From Paramarasmius palmivorus (taxonomy: Eukaryota; Basidiomycota; Agaricomycetes; Agaricales; Marasmiaceae), in contig JAYKXP010000014.1 in the NCBI GenBank assembly GCA_037176845.1, forward strand, positions 682,001 to 746,000: 64,000 bases of DNA, written 5' to 3'. Below, one piece after another: positions 33,714-45,538 of the stretch (within the stretch, counting starts at the first letter, position 1; every line of letters starts with the position of its first letter). A program made the position numbers and the translations under genes. The notes below the pieces were generated by a model, which worked only from the letters and a program-made list of their open reading frames with translations, was not told the DNA's origin and did no database searches.

Positions 33714-35993
33714 TTAGAACCTGAAGAATCGTGAAACCCTACGCGGTACGTTGGAATCGGAGGTCTCCACAGCTGCAGTGGCTTCTGCGTCTGAACCAGA
33801 AGCAGAGACTCCCGCAGAAGCACTGAGGGCGCTAGCTTCTTCGAAAGAGGACGAGGTGGGAATCGTTTCAGGAGCAGAAGAAACGCTAACAGCCTCGGTT
33901 GGTGCTTCCTTTCCGGCAAAGCACGCGCCGTTGTCTGTCCAGACTCCTGCAGCTCCTGCAAAGATGATCAGTCATGCTCGTAGTGATTTCCGGATGATTG
34001 TTTACCTCCTGGCGTGTCTATGAAACCAGGATGTCAGTTACGTGCATGGTGGATGTGAAATTTTCCACTGACCTGCTTGAGTCCACCACTTAGCTGTCCA
34101 GAGATGGCCGCTGAACAGGTATCAGTTAGGGTTATTCGGGCAGAAGGCCAGAGTGATCTCACTTGTAAGTAACCTTGGATCCACCGACGTACTAGACAAC
34201 ACGTGAGCTGGAACATTTGATCTTTAGAATCAGTATGGAAAACCTACCGCTACTCCGGAGGACCAGGCTGCGACTCCGCCACACCCGCCGCTGCCTCCTC
34301 CGCCTCCTCCGCTGGTTGTAGTCGTAGTCGTAGTAGTCCTGGTAGTCGTCGTTGATGGAGGCTGAGTAGTCCCGCTGCCGCCACCAGCAATACCGTTCTT
34401 GACTGCCCTATCATATCGATTGTTTGCTTTGGGAAGCGTGAGCGGCCGAGATACATCAATACAGATCAATCATACTCACCGTAAGCCTGTGATGCATCCC
34501 ATAGCCTAGATGAACGGTTGATCAGTATCGCGATTAGAGGACTAGCATGTGAATATGCGTACATCACTCCGCCGAAGGACGAATACTGTGATTTGGCCTG
34601 TCTCGCAAGGTTGATCAAAGAGTTGGCATCGACGTAGCCGCTACCGGCAGCAGTTGACGAGGCGGGTGCACCAATGAAGATTTTGACGTTCCTGTTGGGT
34701 GCCTGAGTCTTGGCCCAGTTATCCCTACACGGTGGTCGGTCCTGATCGATATAAATAGTATGCATGTGTTCTCACCAGTCTCCAAAATTGAATGACTGAT
34801 ATAAAGTCAAAATCAGCTATCGGAAAACTCGAAAGATAAGAGGATCCCTACTCCGGGGCTTGCAACGCTGCAATAGTTGTTGTAGAATTGAACGTAGACC
34901 GCATCTACCCCAACTGCATTAAGAATCGGGCTCAGATATGCATCGGGGAAGGGGCATTGAGGCGCAGCAGTAACGTAGTAGCTATTTGGCAGCACAAATC
35001 AGCGGAAAGCCCACATTTTACATAGAAGACTCACGTTTTACTAGCACCACTAGCGCGGGACCGAATTCTCCTGACAAATGCAGCGAACCCGGTGCTACTT
35101 CCACCTTCGATGTCCAGATCAACTCTGCAAAAACCAAAGTCACATTTAAACATGATTTCAGCTAAATCTTCCTACTCACCCGTCCAAGACGGCACTACCT
35201 GATGAATTGTTAGCGTCATGTAAAGTGGTAGGAGGAGAAGCTTCACCAAATGGCCTAGTTGAGCTAGATCCACCCAAAAACAAATTCCAGACGGTATCTG
35301 CAAACTGTTCTGCTTGCGAGTCTGACGTGAAGGATGCGGCACCCGTAGCACCTCCCAAGCTGAGAGTCACGATCTTGCCCTTGGACTGGCATGTCTTGAT
35401 GTCTTGTTCCAGGAATTGGCAGTTGGGAAGGCCAGTGCCCGGGAAGACCGGATCGTCGACGTTGTTGCAAGTCTACGGCAATGCATGTTATCGCAATTCA
35501 ATCGCAGAAACCACGGACGACTCACGTTAGCCATGTTGATTTCCGGCAAACCTCCGGGGCCGAAGAATACGTGAAGGAAAGCCAGTGGGAAGGCTAAATT
35601 TGCCAGAGAATGAGTATCGAGCGTAGCTCAGGAAACAGAAACGAAAGGACCGTTGATGACATCGTCCTACGGCATCTTCAGCCAGAGTTGCAGATAGAAG
35701 GGAAAAGAACGCGGACCTGACAATAGAATGACAATCTTTGTTGGAAGTTGGCGGTATCCGAATGAGTGGCTCCATAGGAATTTTGCCCGTAGTACCTATA
35801 TTGAATGGTAAGGACGAGAAAGTGATCGAAAGGATGATAGTTACACAACAAGCTAGAAAAGAGACAAAAATCAGTATAAAATGCACCGAGATAGGTGTAA
35901 AAAAACGCGTACATTATCGGACCTGGAGTTATCGTAGGCGCAAGCCGAGGTCAAGAGCAATGCCACGAATGAGAAGAGCGAGAGGAGTGCCAT
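33714..35993 (-). CDS. secreted GH18 class III-type chitinase with CBM5/12
   Basis: Endochitinase that hydrolyses beta-1,4-GlcNAc polymers outside the cell, for wall remodelling or feeding on chitin. A signal peptide ([19 protein letters not shown]) is followed by the GH18 barrel: [26 protein letters not shown] (substrate-binding SxGG) and catalytic [11 protein letters not shown] (DxxDxDxE complete). The barrel continues [24 protein letters not shown] and GGVMLWDAS. Then come a Gly/Ser/Thr linker (about 34260-34370) and a chitin-binding module [20 protein letters not shown]...KWWTQ. The module finishes across a 12-nt exon as [17 protein letters not shown] Ser/Ala/Glu-rich tail ends RRVSRFFRF. 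The gene has many exons with introns of about 50 nt. It is probably active. An O-glycosylated linker is expected from composition. Confidence 0.9.
34006..34017 (-). other. 12-nt micro-exon of the chitinase CBM
   Basis: On the minus strand ACACGCCAGGAG, bounded by TTTCATAG and GTAAAC, supplies DTPG in the chitin-binding module between KWWTQA and GAAGVW. DTPG is a standard element of CBM5/12 domains, which supports this exon. Confidence 0.82.
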
Positions 35994-37250
35994 GCCGAAG
36001 TAAAGCCCGAAGCTACCAGTGGGAGGTGCTAGCTAAAGGCATCTCTCGAGAACATGGGCTTTTATATTGTCCAAACTTAGCCGTCTAAAGACATCTGAAC
36101 GGAGATATACCGAAGCATTCAGACTCAATCTGCAACTACATCATCCAGAGATTAATTAAACGGAGAAAAGAGACAAACCTTGTGCATCCTGCCATGTTGT
36201 CCATGAAGCCCAACGATGGTGTTCAGTGCGGTTCCTCTGCGATAGGCATGTGTTGCTAGTTTTGAGGTGGATGATATCAAAATTGGGAAGTCTAGCAGAA
36301 CATGATTCGTGTTACCATGCGTGCCCAGCAACGGGAAGGGGGACCTGAATAGCAGAATCCGGGGTGTTATCAACAGCGGTAGTAGAGAAACCTAAATGAA
36401 GACCATACGGTGTAGTGGAAACGAGAAGAACGCAGAGGCCTGTATCAGGTATGTTAGAACTTATCTCCAAGCCAGCAGGACACCTGAGCTTACTCACACG
36501 AGTTGTGCGCGGTACAAGGACGGAAGGAAACTCCGAAGGAATACAATTATGTTTCTTCGTCTTTGCTTGTTGGCCACGAGATGGCACTGTGGGATGATGA
36601 TGCAAACGGCAGAATGCCGAACCTCGTGGTCGAAACAGCCGTCCATATGCTGGTGCGCTCTCGTTGAACTTGAATGTACTGATGTTGGCTCTACTGACGA
36701 TCGACCGATACGACCCTCGCGGATAATCCCGCAACAGACACTGTATGGGAACAAAGATCTCCGACCCAAGTGTTCCGCTATGCTCTATGCTGGAATGACC
36801 ATAGAGATACTGGCTTATCAGAGGCAGAGGCGGTCTGTGAAGCGCCCTATTAGAATATTTGAAATTGCGTTTCTCCAGGAATGGGATACTGTGACACGAT
36901 TCACAAGCAAAGAATCAATCACGAGTACGAAGACCGCCACATAGTGTGTTGCTCTCGGCTTTGATCATTGAATGATCAACCACACGAGGCTCACTGAGTT
37001 CATCACGACGCCCTTGTGGACCGATATCACTGCCAATGGAGGCTTATTTCGTATTTTATGGAATGGCTGGAAACGAGATAGTCAGGGACAAGCGAGAGTT
37101 GTTCAAACGCTTTCTGCTTACATTGATTGCGCCACTATCATTCGTAGAGAGGTGACCTAATCATTATACATGTACACGTCCAAGAAATCTTCATTTGATC
37201 AAACCTGATTATAACCTCTTGATTCGGTATGGTGCTACTTTGGGAGCACT
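35994..37250. other. intergenic region, no gene recognised
   Basis: About 1.26 kb between the chitinase start and the PITH gene stop. A 182-codon frame on the plus strand (36396-36944) overlaps a 140-codon frame on the minus strand (36312-36734). Neither has recognisable motifs, so I called neither. The minus-strand frame has a plausible donor (GTGAGT) and could be part of an unrecognised intron-containing gene. Confidence 0.35.
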
Positions 37251-38162
37251 TCACGTTTGTGGGGTGCTGAAGAAGCCATCGGTGCCTTGAATCTTTTCAT
37301 GATCAGCTAGGTTGGCTTGTGCTTCGTAGACTGTGATGACTGGTTGTTGATTACGCTGAATGAGAGTATTTAGCAGTCAATTTTCGATTGCTCGATTACG
37401 ATCTGTGTGATTCACCTCTGTCCATGTGCCTAACAAACCAACATAGTAGACGCGAACGTTGTCTGCACCTTGAGAGCGAGGGAAGAACAGGGTAAGAGAC
37501 GAGACGTTGTTGAACTTTGCAGTCCTGAGGCACCGTTAGTTGCTTGATAGTAAATGTCAGACAACGAGCTCACTTGACCGCGTATTCTCCGACTTCTCTT
37601 CCTTGAGCAACATCGAATTCTTGAGTTGGTTTTTTGTCAGTGACGTCATCAAAATCGAGATTATTTTCGTTTGCAAACTGCGTTACAAGTTTCAAAAACG
37701 GAGATTGGTGAGTGTATTAAGCACTCTACCAAGGCAACTTTAGCTGGAGTTTGATCCGTAGGACCTGATTTGAGTAACAAGGAGCGAAGTTTCACGCTTC
37801 CAGTGAAAGGAATACGAAGGATGCTAGATCAACGCGCTGTGAGCTTGACATTCAAATCCAAATACACGGCAGTACAGTTGATCATCCGCGTCAGATTCTA
37901 AAAACTGTTCATGTTAGATTAGTGGAACGCAGATAACAATGAGAAACACCTTATCCTCGTTAAGGCGCTCATGCCATGGTTTAATGACATCTGGACCTTT
38001 TCCAGCGTCGTCCGTAGCGTTCAAAGCAACGACATTTTGACGATCGATGTACTGGTACAGGTTGTCTTGAGCACCGGTAGAGGAGGATCCATGGTCATGG
38101 TCGTGGTCGTGATCATGGCTATGGCTTTCGTGATTACACCCAGCATGATGGTGATGGTCCAT
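37251..38162 (-). CDS. PITH-domain protein (PITHD1-like)
   Basis: Homologue of the C-terminal proteasome-interacting (PITH) domain of thioredoxin-like 1 and of PITHD1; in animals these associate with the 26S proteasome. It begins with a very His-rich stretch (MDHHHHAGCNHESHSHDHDH), as fungal and animal PITHD1 do. The domain follows: YQYIDRQNVVALN, PWHERL, LESDADDQLILRIPFTGSVK, LLLKSGPTDQTPAKVALFAN, EFDVAQ, FNNVSSLTLFFP, RVYYVGLLGTW and a C-terminal ANLADHEKIQGTDGFF. There are about six short exons. The His-rich start could bind metal; that is inference. Confidence 0.88.
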
Positions 38163-38463
38163 TGTGAAGGTGGAATTGATGGGAGCTTGAAGTGCTGCAG
38201 GGCCAAGTTCTTAACCTTAACCTTAACCCTATCTTGGTGGTGTAATGGGTTGCCTGAGAAATTGCATTCCCTCATCGTCGGCCACAGCGAGCTCAACAAA
38301 AAAAGTTGAATTTGTGAGCCAGTCACTATCTGGTCGTCTGTTTTCTTCGGAATCTACCTCACCTTCTCTTATACTCTCGTTATCCCAGCGGTGTCGTCGA
38401 GCGGGGCCTCTGATTCACCACCGGTCAATAGGACTCGTCTCGACCTCGTTTTGTCACTTTACG
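38163..38463 (+). promoter_or_regulatory. divergent promoter with telomere-like repeats
   Basis: This 300-base spacer separates the starts of the PITH gene (-) and the DDT/PHD gene (+). It contains TTAACC three times in a row followed by CT at 38211-38230. On the minus strand this reads AGGGTTAAGGTTAAGG, close to telomeric TTAGGG and to the telobox elements found in some housekeeping promoters. Function is inference. Confidence 0.4.
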
Positions 38464-41400
38464 ATGCCTCGCCGCGCTTCTGCTCGTACAGCAAACTCCA
38501 ATCTACCCTCTCAAGATTTATCTTCTACCTCTAATCAACCCCCTGCTCAACCCTTCTCCGCAGAGCTCACTGCTCTCAGGACCAACTGGAAATGGGCAGC
38601 CTTTAGTCAATTCTTCTACACCTTCAGTCAATTGTTTAACATGGAGGACGTGACTCTCCAGGTATGTTGGTCTTGATGCGTGCCGCCTACCTAAAGACGT
38701 CAATTCACTTGTGCTAACTGCCGCTTGCCATCCATTCAGAACATCGAAGACGACCTTGTGCAAGGAAACAGTATCGTCTTACCCCGCATTATGCTAAAGC
38801 TGCTGGTAATCCTTTCCAACGATAGAAAGCTCAAGTGCGTTCCCAAAAATATGTATTTCTAACCATTCAACGCGTGCTGACCGCGTTTTTAGTTTGGACA
38901 ACTGGCAGACTGCTTTACGAAGACAGTATAACAGACGCGATCCACTTGCCAACCCTATTGGACCAGAGCCACCGAAGACGTCGACCAACAGTCGTTATAC
39001 CTCTGTGATTGAAGAAGACGAAGAGGAGAATCTTGATGTGGCGAATCATTATAAACCTGAGGGCTCTGAGGAATCCCCGCACGAAACCGGTTTGCGTGCA
39101 TCTACAAGTCGTATCCAGAGCTCTTCGCCTTCACGGGCTCAGACCCCTGCCTCTCAGACTATCGGGACACCACACGTGAATGGCGAAGAAGAAAAACTCC
39201 TACCCACCAAAAAAGCTCTCAAATCGCAGTCTCTGGGACCTACGACTACCGCAGAATTTCCAGAACTATCCGAAACCAAGGATTGGAACTCCCTGTCTAT
39301 GCTCGAGAAGCTAGACTCTATGCATCTTCTCACAGAGTGGCTGTTTCACAATCCAGCTCGAGTTCGTGTGCTTATGAAGAGTGACGACGAGGCTGCTGAA
39401 TGGGCAAGTATCAGTTCATGTCTAATTTTGATGGCATTGTCTGACCCGTAGTTTGTAGCGCATTGAGCCAATTGGATACGATGCTAAGCGCAATGCGTAC
39501 TGGCTTATTGGCGGTGAGTTTCGGCGCTCGGAGCCCAGACCATTGTCTTATATTGTCCTCTAGCGGATCGTTTATGGGTTCAAAGGATACCGCCGAGACC
39601 ATCGCGACCCGCAAAAAGCTCTAACAAGCGGAAAAGAGGCGCCACCGAAGAGGTCAAGCCCAAGAACGCCAAAAAGGCAAAATCCGCTCATAAGACCACC
39701 ACCACCGCAAGGTCAAAAGGCAAAGAGAAGGCAAAGGTCAACGGCAAAGCAAAAGAAGAGCCTTCAACCCCAGGAAGACGTGGTCGTGCGGCCAAGGAAA
39801 AGGCCAATGTTCTACTAGATGCCCAGGCGAAACAACTCGCTGAACTGAATAGGCAAGCTGCTGCTACGGCCAAATCTAATGGTCGTGCTTCCAGAAGTAG
39901 CAGTAACAAACAACCGCCGCCCGCACCGACTCCCTCCCGACTTACACGCAACTCGTCTTCGTCGTCGCGACCACTGGGTACAAGAATCAGCGCTAGACTT
40001 AGAGGTGCCCAAGAGGACGACGATGAATGGCAAGCTATTCCTGCTGAGTGGCTTGATAAGAAGGATGAGGATGAGGATGATGGGGACGAGGACGAGGACA
40101 AGACTGGGTTGGACTCTTCAGCATTGAGTGATCTGACAGAGTTATCAGATGCCGATAATGAGGATGATGTTGAGGAAGAAGAGGAGCGGGAAGAGGAGAC
40201 AGAGGAAGACGATGACGATGAGGGAGCTGCTGAAGAGGTGAATGAGCCAAAGGTCGAGGAACCTGAGGAGCCAGCGTTACCTGAAGGATTTGTTGAGTGG
40301 GAAACAGTGCGTATGTCTACCTCTCCATTGTACGTTATTTCTGACGTGCAACACAGATTTGTGTTACTCTATACGAATGGGAGCACATCGCTGAACGCTG
40401 GCAGAATGCAACACATTATGCAGAAAAGGCGTTGTACAAGGTTCTTACGAAGCACATCGTGCCCGTGATTGTTGAAGAACTCAGAGTGTGTCGCAATCTA
40501 TGTTTCGTGCTCTACATCTCGTATTGAACGTGTTTACCTTTCTTTCCAGGCGATCGAGAACAAGCGGCGTATGGAAGAAGCCATCGTGCACAGAAAACGA
40601 TCGTCTCGTATTGCGATTAAAGAAAGTGAAAAGGAAGAGGCGCGCCTCGCTGCACAGCGGAAGGCAGAGGAAGAGGAGAAGATGGGCCGTGCAAGGCGTG
40701 CCGAAGCCCGACAAAAGAAGGAGGAATCCGAACGAATGAAGCGTGAGCTAGCTAGAGAGCAGCGCAGGAAGGAAAGGGAAGCGCAGGCTGAAGCTCAAGA
40801 GCGTGAGGAAAGGTATGTCGATCCTCTCAGAGACCAATCTTTCAACTGAAATTCTTTAAAGCACACCTGTTGATGTAGCCGATACCATGGAGGGCAAGTC
40901 TGAACCCCAGGCAAAGAAAAACAAAACTACTGCCAGTGTCAATGGTCTGTCCAGTGGAACACGGACACCTGCGGGCGACGACTGGGAGTTGGACTGCGAA
41001 ATATGTCACCGTCGTGGTATTAATGTGGTGAGTTCATTATGTACTTTGTTCTGGTCTATTGGCTCACTTAACTATCCTAGGATGACGGTGTCCCATTGAT
41101 GTCGTGCGGTAAATGCTTCAAATGGCAGCACATACCTTGTCATGATAAGGCTGACCGAAAAGCCGGATTACCCAGACGTAACTGGGAAGATGTGGAATTC
41201 TTTTGTCGCCAATGTCGCTCCAAGATGTTCACCCCTGCACCTTCCTGGAACTCGACAGTAAACGCCTACTCAACGCATAACTCTCGTGGTCAGATCCCTC
41301 AAAACATTCACCTCAACCCTCCGCTTCCCCCAAACCGTCACCCTTCTCTTCTTACATCTCATTCCAACGTTAGTGCGTACCCACAGAGTTCCTATCAGTT

Positions 41401-41938
41401 ACCTACCAACTACTCGGATATGCGCTCGAGTGTCGGGTATGTGAACGGATATGACAGGATGGCTACTTCAGATGTCCGGTCATCTCCTCAGTCGAATCCT
41501 CAGCAACATGCTAAACCTATTGCGTTCCAACATTATCAACCTCCTCAACAGGGCTACTCGGCCTCCCAATCGCCCCCACAATACAATGTCAACCTTGGTA
41601 CTCAAGTACAGCCCTACGGGCAACAAATGCCCCCTACAACGTTTCATCATGCCATGACGAATGGACAAAGTACCCCCAATGTGAGTGTACTATATCAAAA
41701 TTCCTGCAAATCCTCACACTTTATGACGCAGCGTTTGGCACCAAACGAAGGCTGGATACAGCACGATTTCTCTCGTCCGTATACAAATTATAACAATAGT
41801 GCAGAACGAGTAAGTGCTGCGCCGCTACCACAGCACTATCGTTCGCCTCAACAACAACACCAGCAATGGCCTCCTCAACCTACACAGTTACCCACATCCA
41901 CTAATACTCCCTATTCTCCGTATCCACCGTCCTCATAG
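38464..41938 (+). CDS. DDT/WHIM-type chromatin protein with PHD finger
   Basis: Nuclear protein probably acting with an ISWI-type remodeller. The N-terminal block WKWAAFSQFFYTFSQLFNME...LVQGNSIVLPRIMLKLLVIL resembles a DDT domain. MHLLTEWLFHNPARVRVLMK and RIEPIGYDAKRNAYWLIG match the WHIM motifs. A long Lys/Glu/Asp-rich, coiled-coil-forming middle follows (EEEEREEETEEDDDDE; RKAEEEEKMGRARRAEARQ). The PHD finger starts ELDCEICHRRGINV and continues VPLMSCGKCFKWQHIPCHDK to FFCRQC, giving a complete C4HC3 set. The C-tail is Gln/Pro/Tyr-rich. There are about nine exons. The exact yeast counterpart (Ioc-type subunit) is uncertain. Confidence 0.82.
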
Positions 41939-42213
41939 AAGGCAACTCTTGTATCATTATTATACGCTAATCTAGGAATGCGGACTGCATCGGGACCGTT
42001 TGTGGGATTAGATGTAGCTTGTATCTTATTTATCTCTTGTGTCAGGCAGTGTTGTAGTGTACATGGTCAATCTTACAATATTGGTTTACATGGGTTATCG
42101 AATGGTTTCGTACATTTTATACTCGGTATTCAGGAAAGGGAAGGGATCGTCATCTCCAGTAGGCTCTCTGCATTGCATGTTCAGCGAACGACATAAGGAA
42201 AATGCATCAAGAC
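41939..42213. other. convergent 3' spacer
   Basis: About 275 bases between the DDT/PHD gene stop and the APC10 stop. It is AT-rich with TATTATTATACG-like stretches. No gene was recognised. Confidence 0.4.
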
Positions 42214-42890
42214 CTACTCTATAGGTCCCAGAACTCTCAGCCCTCTGACATGGGTGTCTTTGCCATTCATATGGTTGGCTACGATGATCACTTGGAGAAC
42301 ATAGGCAAATACTGGTTTCCTGTAATTAAGGTGAATGCCAGTGGCATATAATGATAATCGGTCCTCACAATCCATCTCCGTCCTCGTTTGGCTCGGAAGA
42401 GACATCAAACGTTAGCCAACCATCCGGCTTTTCGAGAGTAATTATGCGGACATCCTGTAGATCGCTCGGGCCCGTTCCTGCGCGTATTGCAAGGGTAGAA
42501 GGCGTGTAAGAGTCGTCCTGTGGATGGCTCAAGTATATACTAAGTTTCTGTACGCCTGCTTCGTAAGTTGGACATAATTGAAAACGCGTTCACTACACAC
42601 CTGGATCGCAACTTTGCGAGGGAACTCGATTGTAATGAAATGTGGTTGGGGTCCATCAGAACTATGTATTCAGTCAGCTTCAGCATATTGATTTTACTGG
42701 ATGAAGCCTACTGCCAAAATGTATCCGGTTCGCCATCCAATAAGCACTCCGCTCCGAACCCAAATTTGTACGAAGATACGGACCATTTCCCTTGGTTCGA
42801 GATATTCGGCCAAGGAAGATTCGGAGGTCGCTTATCAGCTGAAGAGTTGTCAGTGAAAGATGTCGAAAGCGCGACAATCTCATTGCTCAC
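42214..42890 (-). CDS. APC10: anaphase-promoting complex subunit 10 (DOC1)
   Basis: DOC-domain subunit of the APC/C ubiquitin ligase; it helps form the D-box co-receptor and promotes processive substrate ubiquitination. The joined exons read KWSVSSYKFGFGAECLLDGE, PDTFWQ, SDGPQPHFITIEFPRKVAIQ, KLSIYLSHPQDDSYTPSTLA, RAGTGPSDLQDVRIITLEKP, DGWLTFDVS, FAYVLQVIIVANHMNGKDTH and VRGLRVLGP. That covers the whole DOC jelly roll. Introns lie at about 42708-42660, 42593-42550 and 42370-42317. The start is uncertain: I use the ATG at 42890 (MSNEIVALS), but an upstream exon is possible, since an acidic open stretch precedes it. Only 134 bases separate this start from the UBA4 start. Confidence 0.85.
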
Positions 42891-43024
42891 CGGACAAGAT
42901 GAAGGGTGAATTCATGTCGTCCTTGGACGGGAACATCGGCCCATGGGTAATCATTGTACTCTGACCAACTTGTGCTGCTGCCACCGCCATCGTCGTAGAT
43001 TCCGTCGTCTAGATCGTTGAAAAA
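42891..43024. promoter_or_regulatory. short shared promoter of APC10 and UBA4
   Basis: About 134 bases separate the two divergent ATGs as drawn, so both genes probably share one core promoter region. If APC10 has an additional 5' exon, the two transcription units overlap. Confidence 0.45.
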
Positions 43025-44471
43025 ATGCAAAACCCGCTACCACTCCAGGACTATCGAAGATATGGGAGACAGATGATTCTTGATGGTTTTGGTTTGAAAG
43101 GTATCAATTCAACCACCATGATCTCGGCAACACTGGTCTAAATCCTTCATACGCATTCTAGGGCAGCTCAATCTCCGTAATGCTTCGGTCGCCATAGTCG
43201 GTGCTGGTGGTCTAGGATGTCCAGCTTTGCAATATCTGGGTGCTTCGGGCGTAGGTGCGCGTCAAAATCGTCTAAATGTTGGACTCTCTTCACGCCTTGA
43301 ATCTCAGGACGGATAGGGATAATCGACCATGATATTGTCGAGCTGTCAAATCTACAACGACAGATTCTACATAACGAAGATACCATAGGAAAGCCGAAAG
43401 CTGAATCGGCTGCGATAGCCCTTAAACGGTACGCTTTTAACTTCTACCAACCGAAACGCGTTCATTCATGGACCCCTAGGATCAATGCTTCTCTCAATAT
43501 CGATACTATCACAGAAGCTCTGACGCCGCAGAATGCTGAAGCTTTACTTTCACCATACGACATCATTTTAGATTGCACTGACAATGCCCCCACACGTTAT
43601 CTCCTCTCCGACACCACCGTAGCGCTTGGGAAACCTCTCGTTAGTGGTGCTGCACAAAAGTATGAAGGGCAGCTTTGTGTCTATAATCTTGGCGAGACAG
43701 GCCCTTGTTACCGGTGCCTATTCCCAAAACCTCCCGCTCCCGAGAATGTTGGCACATGCGAGGAAACAGGCATTTTGGGCGCTGTGACGGGTGTCATTGG
43801 CAACCTGCAAGCTCTTGAAGCTATCAAGATCATCACAGGACTTCATGACGGCAAGCCTTCACTGCTGATCTTCTCGGCTTTAGGAAGTCCCCCATTCCGG
43901 AATATCAAGCTTCGTACACGCAAACCTTCATGCTCAGCTTGCGGTGAACACAAGCAAATGATTCAGGAAACTGATTACATTCAATTCTGCGGGGGCGCCA
44001 CGCCCAATTGGGAGAGGCGAGGATTGATGGAAGGAGAAAACGGGCATCGAATATCTGTCAGGGTGAGCAAGCTTGCACTTTGCCCTCTAGTCAGTTTGAC
44101 TCAGTGCCAGCACAGGACCTCAGACATCTCATAGACGATCCAAAAATCAATATCATTGATGTTCGGCCTCGCACCGAGTTTGATATCTGTCATCTACCTC
44201 AATCGCGTCGTGAGTAACATTACCTTTTTCTGTTTGTCGTGGCTAATGTCTTCTTCAAGATGTGCCTCTGAACGATGTAGTGGCGAATCCCTCGGAATTT
44301 CTGGCCACAGATCCGAGCAGCGAAACTTTCTTCATATGTAGGCTAGGTAACGATTCGCAGATAGCTGCAGAGGCCTTGCGGAGTGTTGGAAAGGGAATGA
44401 TAGTGAAAGATGTGATAGGTGGCTTAAGAGCATGGTCGAAAGATATTGATCCAACGTTTCCTATATACTAA
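43025..44471 (+). CDS. UBA4: UBA4/MOCS3 adenylyltransferase-sulfurtransferase
   Basis: E1-like enzyme that adenylates and thiocarboxylates the C-terminus of URM1 for tRNA thiolation and protein urmylation; MOCS3-type members also activate the molybdopterin synthase small subunit. The N-terminal ThiF/E1 domain has [12 protein letters not shown], nucleotide loop [12 protein letters not shown], and [16 protein letters not shown]. It also has zinc-binding CYRC and CSAC pairs and the catalytic-Cys region [15 protein letters not shown]. The C-terminal rhodanese domain has [17 protein letters not shown] and the sulfur-accepting Cys in [11 protein letters not shown]. Introns are at about 43093-43161, 43257-43306, 43429-43480, 44063-44115 and 44210-44260. 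The stop lies 38 bases from the stop of the convergent UBX gene. Confidence 0.92.
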
Positions 44472-44509
44472 TAGTAATACTACATTCATCTGCCTATGTG
44501 TATTGACGA

Positions 44510-45538
44510 CTATTTCTCTGTTGTAGAGAATCAGATATGTGCAGTGATAATTTGAGAAGGACGTACTGCCTAGCTTGAGCCACTTCGGTATTTTCTTCTC
44601 TCCAGATCCCGAGGACAGCGCAGACGCAAGTGCCTTTACCTTCGATTCTGCCTTGTCAGTCTGCGGGGGTGCTTCCGAGGGCGGTTGGGGTAGATCCTCT
44701 GCTATTGCTAGAACCTCTGGTGCTAGCGGGGCAGGCACCGTCGTCCCTAAGTGACTATTAGCCAAGAAAGTTGGGAGACATATTGTGTAGCTGACCGTTT
44801 AACGATTCTTCTTCGAAACGTAGAAGTAGAACTGATGAAGGTGCCAGTTGCAGCTCAACTAGGGATAGGTTCTTGACTTTCACATCGGAAACTTTAAGAT
44901 CACGTCGTGGTGGTTGATCTGGATGAATGCGCCGCTTTGATCAGATGTGGACAGTGTGTAGTCACCGCAGGATCGTACAAAGGATGAACTTTATGGGTTT
45001 CACGTCTTCTCTAAGCGAATTTCGAACAAAAGCGTACACCGATTTGATCTTGTCGGTCGATGGAAAGGTCTTCTCCAGTTGAGTACGATCCGGGAACTTG
45101 ACGCGTATTCTCGTCTACAAAACTCGGTGATAGCAATGTCAGTTCAAAGAGCCTCTTTCAAGGTTCGTGAGGACTCACCTCAGGCCATCTATCTCTCTTT
45201 GCCTTTTCTGTCGCTTCTCTCGTTGCCCGAAGTTGAAGGGGTGCATTTGTGAGTGCTTGTGTTCGTGCCGCCAATTGCTCTTGAGCTAGTTTCAGGTCCG
45301 ATGCTGTAGGATTGTAGAAATCATCTGGCAGCTGAGCTGAAGGCGTGTATGAGATATTCAATTCCTTCAGAAATCGATTCAACTGACGAGGAGGCGCAAC
45401 TGCTGTTGTAGGCGGTCTGAACACCTTGAATGTAGCTATTCCTGGAGATTCATCCTTCATAGGTGCCGTTTGCGTTGGAATTTCTACAGGCGGTGTTGGT
45501 GTTGACGAAGATTCTACAGGAGGTTGGTCATCCGACAT
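44510..45538 (-). CDS. UBX-domain protein, ASPL/TUG-like
   Basis: UBX proteins bind the AAA ATPase p97/Cdc48. The product starts MSDDQPPVESSSTPTPPVE and has a mid-region PPRQLNRFLKELNISYTPSA. The UBX fold follows: TRIRVKFPDRTQLEKTFPST, VYAFVRNSLREDVKPIKFIL, then DLKVSDVKVKNLSLVELQLA and SVLLLRFEEE. This layout resembles the ASPSCR1/TUG type. The C-terminal exon is KVKALASALSS...PKWLKLG. A final intron (donor GTACGT, acceptor CAACAG) adds KK and the stop at 44510-44512; reading through instead gives 50 unrelated residues. There are about five exons. Confidence 0.85.

Noticed and set aside
33157..33724. Two open frames (+) downstream of eIF1A
   Set aside because: No motifs, odd composition, AT-rich convergent 3' region.
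36312..36944. Overlapping 182-codon (+) and 140-codon (-) frames
   Set aside because: They overlap antiparallel, neither shows a family motif, and composition does not separate them from chance. Mentioned only in the intergenic entry.
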